From: Bacteroidales bacterium
GTDB lineage: Bacteria > Bacteroidota > Bacteroidia > Bacteroidales > UBA10428
Direction: 5' to 3'
NCBI GenBank assembly: GCA_016935355.1
Contig: JAFGRC010000079.1
Location: 1 to 39,079, forward strand
DNA: 39,079 nt
In this document: positions 1 to 8,478 of the stretch, one piece after another
Position numbering within the stretch: position 1 is the stretch's first letter
Layout: each line of letters begins with the position of its first letter
Notes under the pieces: generated by a model
Told to the model about the DNA's origin: nothing
What the model saw: the letters and a program-made list of their open reading frames with translations, nothing else
The model's database searches: none
Translations under genes and position numbers: made by a program

Positions 1-768
1 AACAAGACTGTTACTGATTTCCGCATCCGTATTATCATAGGTTTCCCAGAACTCAAGTCTGGCAGATCCCTGAAGCAGTTTTCTGACACGTTCTTTTTCT
101 TCGACGCCCGGTAATTCAACCAGGATGCGGTCGCCACTTGCCAGACGCTGCACATTTGGTGAAGTCACTCCAAAATGATTGATACGGGTACTGATGATGT
201 TGAAGGAATTTGAAATCGCCCTGTCGGCTTCTTCACGGATGATCCTTAAGACCTCTTCGTTTGATGTGTTGTAACTGATCTGTTCACGCAATTCAGGAGT
301 GGAAAATATGGCCGACATCCGGGCATTCGGATCGATACTTTCAAAAGCTTCTCCGAACAGGTTCACAAAGTTTTCAGTGGAACCGATCTGCGTTTGCCGG
401 GCAAGTGCCATTGCCCTGTTAAAGGTCGTATCCGCACTGTAACCGGCCATGGAACGGATCACCTCCTCTACCGATACCTCCAGTATCACATTCATTCCGC
501 CCTGCAGGTCCAGTCCAAGATTGATTTCCCGCTCCTGGCATTCACGATAGGTATATTTCTTCAACCATAAGAAATTATATACAGGTTCACTGGCAATGGA
601 ATCCAGATACCGGTCCCTTTTGTTGAGGTCAACAATGTTTTCTTCATTTGTTGCATACCGTTCCGCATCCTTGTTTATTTTATAGGTAACGACCGTAAAT
701 GACAACTGATACAGACAGACAAGAATTAGCGCTATCGCCAGCGTCCATATGGCTCCTTTATTACGCAT
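1..768 (-). CDS. secD: Protein translocase subunit SecD (probably SecDF fusion), N-terminal part
   Basis: The open frame runs from an ATG at 766-768 on the minus strand to the window edge with no stop, giving 256 residues of an incomplete protein. It begins with MRNKGAIWTLAIALILVCL, a single N-terminal membrane helix. A long extracytoplasmic part follows with the SecD signature NLGLDLQGGMNVILEV near residue 82, and later the pieces RINHFGV and RILVELPGVE. SecD works with SecF and SecYEG in the inner membrane and uses the proton-motive force to help release exported proteins. In Bacteroidota SecD and SecF are usually one fused polypeptide of about 1000 residues; the rest would lie before position 1, so the fusion is inference. 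A -7-like box lies 45 bp upstream of the start. The family call is firm. Confidence 0.93.
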   Translation of the reverse strand, partial: MRNKGAIWTLAIALILVCLYQLSFTVVTYKINKDAERYATNEENIVDLNKRDRYLDSIASEPVYNFLWLKKYTYRECQEREINLGLDLQGGMNVILEVSVEEVIRSMAGYSADTTFNRAMALARQTQIGSTENFVNLFGEAFESIDPNARMSAIFSTPELREQISYNTSNEEVLRIIREEADRAISNSFNIISTRINHFGVTSPNVQRLASGDRILVELPGVEEKERVRKLLQGSARLEFWETYDNTDAEISNSLV

Positions 769-812
769 TTCGATGATTATATTAGTTCATAATGTATTTT
801 ATAACAGTGGCG

Positions 813-820
813 CAAATATA
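813..820 (-). promoter_or_regulatory. Possible Bacteroidota -7 promoter element before secD
   Basis: On the minus strand this reads TATATTTG, an exact match to the TAnnTTTG consensus. A weak -33-like TTTAG sits at 842-838, about 17 bp further upstream. Transcription would start near 807, leaving a leader of about 40 nt before the secD ATG. The match is short and the region AT-rich, so this is a plausible site only. Confidence 0.45.
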
Positions 821-856
821 TAAAATTTTCGTAAGGGCTAAAGGAGTTTATTTGAA

Positions 857-1342
857 TTACGGTATGTTATTCAAACTGAAGCGGTCCTTAAAGAATTCAA
901 GTGCTTCATGATGATTGAAAGCCAGGTCCATTTTCAGGGCTTCCTCCAGGGAGAACCATCCGGCTTCTGATACTTCATCCGGACTGGGTATGAGCTCATT
1001 GGATGTCTCACCATAGAATAACAGCACAACATTATGAATTTGACGGTCTTCAAATATTTCATCCACATAAGTCAGGAAAACAGGTCTGAAATCCAGGTTG
1101 GTTTCCTCCTTGATTTCACGAATTACAGCTGCCACGGCATTTTCATAAAGTTCAATATGTCCTCCGGGGATGCACCACATGTGTTTAAAAGGTTCCACAT
1201 TGCGCCTTGTAAGCAATATCTCAACTTTTTCATGCTGCGTACGGGAAATGATGCCACCGACTGTTGTTTTTACCGTAATCATGGATTTTTGCTTGTTTGG
1301 TTTATACAACATTACTAATTTATTTTCAAGCCTGGCCAGCAT
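857..1342 (-). CDS. NUDIX hydrolase
   Basis: This 161-residue protein carries a NUDIX box at residues 61-83: Gly61, Glu67, then REIKEETNL at 75-83. It fits GX5EX7REUXEEXGU except that the usual second glycine is Asn82. The catalytic and metal-binding Glu76, Glu79 and Glu80 are intact, so an active Mg2+-dependent pyrophosphohydrolase is expected. NUDIX enzymes cleave nucleoside diphosphates linked to another group; the substrate cannot be read from this sequence. The start is uncertain: Met11 (1312) or Met21 (1282, beginning MITVKTTVGG) may be the true start, because the fold begins about there. It lies upstream of secD on the same strand, but 88 bp and a promoter-like box separate them, so they may be independent. 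Confidence 0.88.
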   Translation of the reverse strand: MLARLENKLVMLYKPNKQKSMITVKTTVGGIISRTQHEKVEILLTRRNVEPFKHMWCIPGGHIELYENAVAAVIREIKEETNLDFRPVFLTYVDEIFEDRQIHNVVLLFYGETSNELIPSPDEVSEAGWFSLEEALKMDLAFNHHEALEFFKDRFSLNNIP

Positions 1343-1368
1343 TCTCTATGTTTTTTCGTTTGAAGACG

Positions 1369-1376
1369 TATTTTTG
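1369..1376 (+). promoter_or_regulatory. Possible -7 promoter element before the DUF3109 gene
   Basis: TATTTTTG matches TAnnTTTG exactly and ends 19 bp before the ATG at 1396. A T-rich tract at 1349-1356 is roughly at the -33 distance but lacks a clear TTTG. It would give a very short leader of about 12 nt. It lies upstream of, and on the opposite strand to, the NUDIX gene. Confidence 0.4.
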
Positions 1377-1395
1377 CAACACAGCATAAGTCAGA

Positions 1396-1977
1396 ATGAT
1401 TGATATCAACAATACCATAATCAGCCGTGACGTAATTATATGTCCCTTTGCATGTAACCTGTCAGCCTGCAGGGGTGCATGCTGCGTCCATGGTGATTCG
1501 GGAGCTCCCCTTGAAGAAGAGGAATCCGGAATTTTACGGGAAATATTTCCCGACATCTTACCATTTCTCAGAAAGGAAGGGATTGATACCATTCATGCTT
1601 CAGGAACATCAGTTACCGATTGTGAAGGTGATATTGTCACGCCTCTGATCAACAATCAGGAATGTGCATACGCCATATTCGAAAAGGGGATTGCGCGTTG
1701 CGGAATCGAAAAAGCCTATCTTGCAGGTGCAGTCAGTTTCAGAAAACCTGTTTCCTGCCACCTTTATCCTGTCAGAATCCGGAGATACGATACTTTCTAT
1801 GCCGTAAATTATGACCGGTGGGAAATTTGCGAACCGGCCATAACACATGGACAAGGTACACAAACTCCGTTGTACCGGTTTGTCGAAAAAGCCCTGATCA
1901 GAAAATTCGGTCAGGAATGGTTTGATCAGCTCGTGATCGTTGCGCGTAAACTCGAAAAAGATGAAAATCCTTTCTAA
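1396..1977 (+). CDS. Cysteine-rich DUF3109 family protein
   Basis: This 193-residue soluble protein matches my recollection of the DUF3109 family common in Bacteroidota. It has ten cysteines. Five cluster at the N-terminus as Cys16, Cys20, Cys25, Cys29 and Cys30 (CPFAC, SAC, GACC); the others are at 77, 91, 103, 122 and 146. The early cluster resembles that of YkgJ-type zinc- or iron-cluster proteins, so metal or Fe-S binding is likely, but no reaction is established to my knowledge. There is no signal peptide or membrane segment, so it should be cytoplasmic. It is divergent from the NUDIX gene and is followed by 162 bp of very AT-rich DNA before glnN. Family call fairly sure; function unknown. 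Confidence 0.85.
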   Translation: MIDINNTIISRDVIICPFACNLSACRGACCVHGDSGAPLEEEESGILREIFPDILPFLRKEGIDTIHASGTSVTDCEGDIVTPLINNQECAYAIFEKGIARCGIEKAYLAGAVSFRKPVSCHLYPVRIRRYDTFYAVNYDRWEICEPAITHGQGTQTPLYRFVEKALIRKFGQEWFDQLVIVARKLEKDENPF

Positions 1978-2104
1978 AAATCGTTCTGTTTAATTTATTT
2001 TATATATTTATATTATACCCCCTATTATTTTAATGTCAAATTCATTTTTTTATATTTTTTTTACATAATAGATCATTTTTTTCAGGGGGAATGTTAATTT
2101 TATT

Positions 2105-2112
2105 TATATTTG
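2105..2112 (+). promoter_or_regulatory. Probable -7 promoter element of glnN
   Basis: TATATTTG matches TAnnTTTG exactly, 27 bp before the ATG at 2140. A T-rich stretch ending TTCAG at 2077-2084 lies at about the -33 distance. The whole 1978-2139 interval is strongly A/T-rich, as expected of a Bacteroidota promoter region, which also means chance matches are likely. No operator could be recognised. Confidence 0.5.
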
Positions 2113-2139
2113 TCGCTATAAATTAAAACGATATTTGGT

Positions 2140-4329
2140 ATGGCAACAATTAGATTTAAAGCGCTGGATGATGCATATAAAAGAAGGCCGAAATCTTATG
2201 CACCTCCCGCAAACCTGATTTCGGAATATTTCGGCATGAATGTTTTTGACAAGGTCAAAATGCGGAAATATCTTTCAGAAGAAGCCTTTAATCATGTGAT
2301 GGAAGCAATTGAGCAAGGTACAAGAATAGACCGGAAAATAGCCGATCAGGTTGCTTCCGGTATGAAAGCATGGGCTGTGGAATTGGGAGCAACGCATTAT
2401 ACGCACTGGTTTCAACCTCTTACTGAGGGTACTGCAGAAAAACACGACACCTTCATTGATTTTTCATCCGACGGAACGGTAATTGAATCATTTTCAGGCA
2501 AGCTCCTTGCCCAACAGGAGCCCGATGCATCAAGTTTCCCGAGCGGAGGTATACGCAACACTTTTGAGGCCCGCGGTTATACTGCCTGGGACCCTTCATC
2601 TCCTGCGTTCATTGTGGGAAAAACGCTCAGCATACCAACGATATTTGTATCCTATACAGGTGAGGCGCTTGACAATAAAACACCATTGCTCAAAGCACTG
2701 CACGCAATAGACAAAGCTTCGGTTAACGTGTGTCAGTATTTTGACAAGGATGTGACCAAGGTAATTGCAACACTGGGATGGGAACAGGAATATTTCCTCG
2801 TTGATGAAGCCCTTTATAATGCACGTCCAGATCTGGTATTGACACAACGCACATTACTGGGACATGCATCCGCAAAAGATCAGCAGCTGGAGGACCAGTA
2901 CTTTGGTTCAATACCCGAGAGGGTTTCTGCTTTTATGAATGAATTTGAAATTGAAGCATATAAACTGGGTATACCGGTAAAAACAAGACATAACGAAGTA
3001 GCCCCGAATCAGTTCGAATGTGCGCCCATATTTGAAGAATGCAATCTGGCAGTTGATCATAATATTTTGTTAATGGATCTGATGAGGAGGGTGGCCAGGC
3101 ATCATAATTTTGCAGTAATTCATCATGAAAAACCCTTCAATCATATTAACGGATCGGGGAAACATTGCAACTGGTCACTTGCCACAAACACTGGTGTGAA
3201 TCTTTTATCACCCGGGAAAAATCCCAAAAGCAACCTGCAATTTCTTACCTTTCTGGTCAATATACTTAAAGCTGTTCACAGGCATTCCGACCTGCTCAGA
3301 GCCAGCGTGGCCACTGCCGGAAATGCACACAGACTGGGAGCAAATGAAGCTCCGCCGGCAATTATTTCAGCCTTTATCGGAACACAGCTTACAGAGATGC
3401 TTGATAAAATAGAAAAAAAGGTACCCAGCAGAAAAATGACACCGGATCAGAAAACTGAACTGAAGCTAAACATCATTAAAGTCCCCCAGATTCTCCTGGA
3501 TAACACTGACAGAAACCGTACCTCACCTTTTGCTTTCACGGGCAACAAATTTGAATTCAGGGCTGTTGGCGCTGCTGCCAGTCCGGCCGTTTCCATGATC
3601 GCACTCAATGCAGCCGTCGCTGAACAGCTGATCGAATTCAAGAAAGATGCTGATAAACTGATTGATAATGGATTGAAAAAAGATGAAGCCATATTCCAGG
3701 TTTTGCGGCAATACATTATCGATTCAAAAGCAATACGTTTTGAGGGAAACAATTATTGTGAAGAATGGATACAGGAGGCTCTGGAGAGAGGCCTGACCAA
3801 TGTTACCAATCCGATTGAGGCTTATGATGCTTATCTGACTGAAAAATCCCGGAAACTGTTTTCCGGTTTGGATGTAATGACCCCCCGTGAAAATGAAGCC
3901 CGGACAAGCGTCAAGATGGACAATTATACCAAGCGGATTCAGATTGAAGCCCGTGTGCTGGGTGATCTGGTAATGAACCATATTGTTCCGGTTGCCATTC
4001 GTTACCAGACCGAACTGATAAAAAATGTTAAGGGACTGAAAGAGCTCTATGATGAGAAAAATTTTAAGGAACTGGCAGGTTCAAGACTGGAACTTATTCG
4101 CACCATTTCACACCATGCAAGCTATATTAAGTCCAGGGTCCATGAAATGATTGAAGCCCGTAAAGTAGCCAATAAGATCGAAGATGAGCGCGAAAAAGCC
4201 TATGAATACTCCACAACGATCCTGAATTATCTTGACGACATCCGCTACCATGTGGACAAGCTTGAACTGATCGTTGATGATGAATACTGGCCCCTGCCCA
4301 AATACAGGGAATTGCTGTTCATCAGATAA
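2140..4329 (+). CDS. glnN: Glutamine synthetase type III
   Basis: At 729 residues this has the length of GSIII enzymes, first characterised in Bacteroides fragilis and much longer than GSI (about 450). It makes glutamine from glutamate, ammonia and ATP in the cytoplasm and is a main route of ammonium assimilation. Recognisable motifs are the substrate/ATP-site block NHINGSGKHCNWSL near residues 334-347, AGNAHRLGANEAPPA near 400, and RTSPFAFTGNKFEFR near 455, all typical of type III. The C-terminal 150 residues are helical, as in the GSIII-specific extension. The start follows a -7-like box and a TTTGGT leader. It stands alone, closed by a hairpin terminator at 4432-4468. The identification is very secure. 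Confidence 0.97.
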   Translation: MATIRFKALDDAYKRRPKSYAPPANLISEYFGMNVFDKVKMRKYLSEEAFNHVMEAIEQGTRIDRKIADQVASGMKAWAVELGATHYTHWFQPLTEGTAEKHDTFIDFSSDGTVIESFSGKLLAQQEPDASSFPSGGIRNTFEARGYTAWDPSSPAFIVGKTLSIPTIFVSYTGEALDNKTPLLKALHAIDKASVNVCQYFDKDVTKVIATLGWEQEYFLVDEALYNARPDLVLTQRTLLGHASAKDQQLEDQYFGSIPERVSAFMNEFEIEAYKLGIPVKTRHNEVAPNQFECAPIFEECNLAVDHNILLMDLMRRVARHHNFAVIHHEKPFNHINGSGKHCNWSLATNTGVNLLSPGKNPKSNLQFLTFLVNILKAVHRHSDLLRASVATAGNAHRLGANEAPPAIISAFIGTQLTEMLDKIEKKVPSRKMTPDQKTELKLNIIKVPQILLDNTDRNRTSPFAFTGNKFEFRAVGAAASPAVSMIALNAAVAEQLIEFKKDADKLIDNGLKKDEAIFQVLRQYIIDSKAIRFEGNNYCEEWIQEALERGLTNVTNPIEAYDAYLTEKSRKLFSGLDVMTPRENEARTSVKMDNYTKRIQIEARVLGDLVMNHIVPVAIRYQTELIKNVKGLKELYDEKNFKELAGSRLELIRTISHHASYIKSRVHEMIEARKVANKIEDEREKAYEYSTTILNYLDDIRYHVDKLELIVDDEYWPLPKYRELLFIR

Positions 4330-4431
4330 AAATAACTGTGACCATACATTCACGGTCCCTGAAATATGAATTCAGTTCCAGATTTGTAACAGCTGTAGTA
4401 TAACGAATCCGTTGAATCTCTTTGTATTAAT

Positions 4432-4468
4432 ACTCCGGATGCAGCCTGCGCTGCCGTCCGGAGTTTTT
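4432..4468 (+). terminator. Rho-independent terminator after glnN
   Basis: ACTCCGGA (4432-4439) pairs perfectly with TCCGGAGT (4457-4464), with an inner GCAG/CTGC pair (4441-4444, 4451-4454) extending the stem. It is followed at once by a run of T (4464-4468). It lies about 100 bp after the glnN stop and 120 bp before the porE-like start. On the minus strand the same hairpin is not followed by a T run, so it should act on glnN transcripts. It also argues against any porE start upstream of it. Confidence 0.85.
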
Positions 4469-4515
4469 ATGATCACGGTATTCTGTGGGTATGGCTGTGA
4501 ATATCTTCTTTTTGC

Positions 4516-4523
4516 TATTTTTG
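4516..4523 (+). promoter_or_regulatory. Possible -7 promoter element of the porE-like gene
   Basis: TATTTTTG fits TAnnTTTG and lies 65 bp before the chosen ATG at 4589, downstream of the glnN terminator. No convincing -33 TTTG is seen at the right distance. Confidence 0.4.
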
Positions 4524-4588
4524 TTTTTATATTACTTTTACATACGAAGCTTGTTCTCTTATCGTTTATCAATGAAACAAAGATACCC

Positions 4589-6586
4589 ATGAGAATTTTG
4601 CAGTATTTGCTTGTTTGGATCGTTACCCTGTCATTTTCAACAGGATTATGCGCACAAAACAAGAAGTCCATCAGGGCATATGAGACTTTTAACGCAGGGG
4701 AATATTACGTCGCAATCGACCAGCTTAAAGACGCTTATCAAAGAACGACCGACAGGGATGAAAAGCTCCACATCGCTTTTTATGTGGCAGAATCCTACCG
4801 GATAACCGACAATCCGGCACAGGCAGCGCTCTGGTACAGCAAAGTGGTTGCCCGAGATTATGGGAATCCGCTTTCCATTTTGTATTATGCAGATGCCCTG
4901 CTCAAGAATGAAGAATATGAGGAGGCTAAAGCACAATACCAGCGATATAAAGGAATTGTCCCCGGTGATCCGCGTGCCTCCGATGGCATCCTGTCATGTG
5001 AATATGCACTGCAGTGGATCGAACAGCCAACAGGTTACCAGGTTGAAGAAATGAAATTTCTCAACTCCAGATACGATGATTTCAGCCCGTATTATTCAAA
5101 GGATGATTATCAGGAACTTTTTTTCACTTCATCACGCGATGAAGCTGCCGGAAAAAGGGAACATGGGGCAACAGGACAGGAATTTGCCGATATATTTTAT
5201 TCCGCTATGGACAATAAAGGCAAATGGAGCACACCCCTGCCCCTTGGTCCTTCTGTGAATACGGACGCTGAAGAAGGAACTCCCGTATTTTCTGCAGATT
5301 ACACCACCATGTATTTTACGCGTTGTAATATAAGCAAACGGAAAACAATGGGCTGTGAGATCTTTCAGGCGGCCAGGGACGGGGAGCGGTGGACCAATGT
5401 GAGGTCACTGCAGCTTGGTCCGGATTCCATAGTAATCGCTCATCCGGCAATTTCCCGTGATGATCTGATCTTGTACTTCGTTTCCGATATGGAAGGCAGT
5501 ACCAGAACGCCAGAAGGCAGAAACAGCAAGGATATCTGGATGATTACCCGTACAAGTCCCAACGCTGAATGGGGCAATCCGGTCAACCTGGGTACTGCTG
5601 TCAACACACCCGGAGAAGAGCTTTTCCCTTATGTTCATGCTGACGGAACACTGTATTTCTCGTCTGATGGTCATATCGGCATGGGGGGACTGGATATCTT
5701 CAGAGCTGAGAAAAATGAAAGCGGACAGTGGACTGTTGAAAATATGAGGTATCCGATCAATTCCCCGGCCGATGATTTCGGTATTGTTTTTGAAAATGAC
5801 CGTGAAAGCGGGTATTTCAGTTCCTCAAGAAAGGGGAGGACCGGTGCCGATATATACTCATTTTTATTGCCTCCGTTAAGATTCAACGTCATTGGTGTTG
5901 TAAAGGATGAAAAAAGCGATGAAGTGATCCCTGATGTTCTTGTTAAATCCATTGGAAGTGACGGGATCACTCTGGAAACAAACACCGGAAACAACGGAAC
6001 CTTCAGGTTCAATCTCAATCCCGGTACTGATTATGTGTTCATTTCGGAAAAAGAGGGCTACCTGAAGGGTAAGGAACGGGAATCTACCAAAGGACTGTCA
6101 CAGAATGCTGAATTCAGGACCGAAATTTACATGGCTTCCATAGAAACACCAGTAGAAGTGGAAAATATCTTTTTTGACCTTGACAAGGCAGACCTTCGTC
6201 CCGAATCCATGGTTGCTCTTGACAGACTCGTGGAAACTCTTAATGATAATCCCAGCATCGTTATTGAACTCGGTTCACATACCGATTCAAGGGCAAGCAA
6301 TGAATATAACGATGACCTTTCAAGAAGAAGAGCCCAGTCTGTTGTAGACTATTTGATTGAAAAAGGAATATCGGGAGACCGGTTGCTGGCAAAAGGTTAT
6401 GGTGAAACACAGCCGAAAACAGTCGATAAAAAAGATCATGATGCTTATTCTTTTTTGCCAGTCGGAACCGTTCTCACGGAAAGTTATGTAAACAGTCTGG
6501 GAGACGAGGACCGGCAGGAGATGGCACATTTCCTGAACCGCCGTACGGAATTTAAAGTACTGCGTACGGATTACAACCAGGAATAG
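4589..6586 (+). CDS. PorE-like OmpA-family protein (TPR, PD40 propeller, CarboxypepD-like, OmpA)
   Basis: The frame is open from 4412, but I place the start at 4589 (665 residues). There a clean signal peptide begins, MRILQYLLVWIVTLSFSTG, with cleavage likely near the CAQ at 21-23; upstream codons run through the glnN terminator. Domains in order: TPR-like helices (about 25-135), a PD40/WD40-like propeller with repeated YFSSDG/FFTSSRDE-type blades (about 140-430), a carboxypeptidase-regulatory-like fold (about 435-520), and a C-terminal OmpA peptidoglycan-binding domain (about 525-665) with FFDLDKADLRPES and HTDSRASNEYNDDLSRRRA. This is the architecture of PorE, a periplasmic/outer-membrane component of the type IX secretion system in Porphyromonas gingivalis. 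Paralogues with this architecture occur, so PorE orthology is probable, not proven. No other core T9SS gene adjoins it. Confidence 0.85.
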   Translation: MRILQYLLVWIVTLSFSTGLCAQNKKSIRAYETFNAGEYYVAIDQLKDAYQRTTDRDEKLHIAFYVAESYRITDNPAQAALWYSKVVARDYGNPLSILYYADALLKNEEYEEAKAQYQRYKGIVPGDPRASDGILSCEYALQWIEQPTGYQVEEMKFLNSRYDDFSPYYSKDDYQELFFTSSRDEAAGKREHGATGQEFADIFYSAMDNKGKWSTPLPLGPSVNTDAEEGTPVFSADYTTMYFTRCNISKRKTMGCEIFQAARDGERWTNVRSLQLGPDSIVIAHPAISRDDLILYFVSDMEGSTRTPEGRNSKDIWMITRTSPNAEWGNPVNLGTAVNTPGEELFPYVHADGTLYFSSDGHIGMGGLDIFRAEKNESGQWTVENMRYPINSPADDFGIVFENDRESGYFSSSRKGRTGADIYSFLLPPLRFNVIGVVKDEKSDEVIPDVLVKSIGSDGITLETNTGNNGTFRFNLNPGTDYVFISEKEGYLKGKERESTKGLSQNAEFRTEIYMASIETPVEVENIFFDLDKADLRPESMVALDRLVETLNDNPSIVIELGSHTDSRASNEYNDDLSRRRAQSVVDYLIEKGISGDRLLAKGYGETQPKTVDKKDHDAYSFLPVGTVLTESYVNSLGDEDRQEMAHFLNRRTEFKVLRTDYNQE

Positions 6587-6613
6587 TTTAAAGTAAGTAA
6601 ACAGAGTTGTAGG

Positions 6614-7117
6614 TTATTTGAATCCAATATCCGAGGTTGATTCCACATTGCTCTGATGCCGGGCGCGGTCGTATATGTAGAAATCATATCTTATGGTATC
6701 GTACGGGGGTGTGATGAAATAATAAATGACCAAACTGATTTCTCCTTTAATCGTTTTGTTTTGTCCGATACGATCCAGCTTTTCGTTATAACGGATCTGA
6801 TATTGAAGGGTATCACCGGGTATCTGACTGTATGACCCGTCGATTTTTTCAAACGGGATCAGGTAAAAATTAATGGAATCGCCGGTTCCGCCGGGTCCCG
6901 TTTTGGCTCCCAGGTCCGCATCACCATCAATGAAATCAAATGTGAGCTCACCGACCTTAATTATATTGCTTAATGTATCGATTTCAGAAAGTTGAAAGTC
7001 CTTAAAAGTAATGTAAGGGACTTCACTTACCTTTTCAAACGGCTCACAGGTTGTAACAGCACCTGCAAACAGTATGACAAATCCGGAGAACAAAAACGAC
7101 TTTCTCATTGCAACCAT
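6614..7117 (-). CDS. Small secreted protein or lipoprotein of unknown function
   Basis: This 167-residue protein starts with MVAMRKSFLFSGFVILFAG; Met4 (7108) is an equally good start. The hydrophobic segment is followed by AVTTCEPFEK. Cys24 could be a lipidation site, but the -1 residue is Thr rather than the usual Gly/Ala/Ser, so lipoprotein status is uncertain. The mature part is acidic and beta-rich with the block LTFDFIDGDADLGAKTG, a pattern I associate with uncharacterised Bacteroidota envelope proteins. No catalytic motif is visible. It lies 27 bp after der and is the last gene of the glmM-to-der run. It converges on the porE-like gene with only 27 bp between stop codons. Function unknown. 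Confidence 0.7.
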   Translation of the reverse strand: MVAMRKSFLFSGFVILFAGAVTTCEPFEKVSEVPYITFKDFQLSEIDTLSNIIKVGELTFDFIDGDADLGAKTGPGGTGDSINFYLIPFEKIDGSYSQIPGDTLQYQIRYNEKLDRIGQNKTIKGEISLVIYYFITPPYDTIRYDFYIYDRARHQSNVESTSDIGFK

Positions 7118-7144
7118 ATGATCCGGGTAATTATCAAACCAAAA

Positions 7145-8467
7145 TTATTTCTTTCTCATGAATATTTGTACAGGAACTCCTGTAAAATTAAAATGATCTC
7201 TGATTTTATTCTCAAGGTACCTCTTATAAGGCTCCTTTACATACTGGGGAAAATTACAAAAGAAAGCAAATGCCGGTGCATGAGTCGGCAATTGTGTAAC
7301 ATACTTGATCCTGATCTGTTTTCCTTTAACAGCCGGAGGCGGATATTCCTTAACCGCTTTCAGCATGATCTCATTCAGAACGGATGTTGTAATTTTTTGC
7401 TTCCTGTTATTATAAACTTCCATGCCTTTTTCAAGGATCTTATGTATGCGCTGTTTATGAACAGCCGAAATGAACAGTACCGGTACATCACGGAAAGGTG
7501 CGGTCCTGTCTTTTATTGCTTTCTCAAATTCTCTTGCAGTATTGACTTCTTTTTCAACGAGATCCCATTTGTTCACCAGTATGATCAGACCCTTGTTGTT
7601 GCTGATGATGATATTCAGGATGGCCAGATCCTGTGATTCCAATCCCCGCAGCGCATCTATCATGAGCAGGCATATGTCGGCATTTTCAATAGCCCTTATG
7701 GAACGCATTACCGAATAAAATTCAATATTCTCCGACACCTTGCTTTTTTTCCTGATCCCGGCAGTATCAACAAGTAAGAAATTATAATGATACTTGTTGT
7801 ATTCTGTATAGATTGAATCTCGTGTTGTACCCGGAACAGGTGTTACAATATGCCTTTCCTCGCCCAGGAAACTGTTAATGAGCGTGGATTTTCCCACATT
7901 TGGCCTGCCCACAACAGCAAAACGGGGCAGTTCAGGGAAGTCTTCAGCTGAACCCTTTTTAAAAAGTTTCACCATGTCATCGAGTAAATCACCTGTACCG
8001 CTTCCGTTTATGGATGAGATCTTATAAGGCTGCCCAAGCCCGATTGTGTAAAAAACATCAGCATCCCATTGCCTGTTGATGTTGTCCACTTTGTTTACAA
8101 CAAGAAGAATGTCTTTATTGCTTCTGCGCAACAGGTCGGCAACCGATTGGTCGAGCGGGTGTAAGCCTTCAGTCGCATCCACCAGAAAAAGAAACACATC
8201 CGCCTCCTCAATGGCAAGATGAACCTGTTTGCGTATTTCTTCCTCAAATACATCACCGGAGCCTTCCACATATCCACCGGTATCAATAACTGAAAAGTCA
8301 ATCCCGTTCCACACCGACTTTCCATAATGTCTGTCACGTGTCACGCCGCTTGTCTCATGTACAATAGCTCCCCTCGTCCCGGTCAGCCTGTTGAAAAGGG
8401 TCGACTTGCCCACGTTGGGACGCCCTACGATCGCTACAATATTACCTTCCGAAATACGCTTTGTCAT
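7145..8467 (-). CDS. der: Ribosome-associated GTPase Der (EngA)
   Basis: This is a 440-residue double GTPase, the expected length in Bacteroidota. Both G domains have complete motifs: GRPNVGKST near residue 15 with DTGGY and NKVD, and a second GRPNVGKST near 187 with DTAGI and NKWD. The last 90 residues form the KH-like domain that packs between the G domains. Der is essential for maturation of the 50S ribosomal subunit in the cytoplasm. It starts 11 bp after the era stop, so the two GTPase genes are almost certainly co-transcribed, and a small envelope-protein gene follows after 27 bp. Identification is certain. Confidence 0.98.
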   Translation of the reverse strand: MTKRISEGNIVAIVGRPNVGKSTLFNRLTGTRGAIVHETSGVTRDRHYGKSVWNGIDFSVIDTGGYVEGSGDVFEEEIRKQVHLAIEEADVFLFLVDATEGLHPLDQSVADLLRRSNKDILLVVNKVDNINRQWDADVFYTIGLGQPYKISSINGSGTGDLLDDMVKLFKKGSAEDFPELPRFAVVGRPNVGKSTLINSFLGEERHIVTPVPGTTRDSIYTEYNKYHYNFLLVDTAGIRKKSKVSENIEFYSVMRSIRAIENADICLLMIDALRGLESQDLAILNIIISNNKGLIILVNKWDLVEKEVNTAREFEKAIKDRTAPFRDVPVLFISAVHKQRIHKILEKGMEVYNNRKQKITTSVLNEIMLKAVKEYPPPAVKGKQIRIKYVTQLPTHAPAFAFFCNFPQYVKEPYKRYLENKIRDHFNFTGVPVQIFMRKK

Positions 8468-8478
8468 GAATCAGGAAA

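Noticed and set aside
1326-1592. 88-residue minus-strand frame that could precede the NUDIX gene
   Set aside because: It is antisense to the Cys cluster of the DUF3109 protein and has no coding character of its own.
6992-7636. 214-residue plus-strand frame over der
   Set aside because: It lies antisense to the conserved second half of Der and has a composition typical of a shadow frame (many Cys, Phe, Ser).
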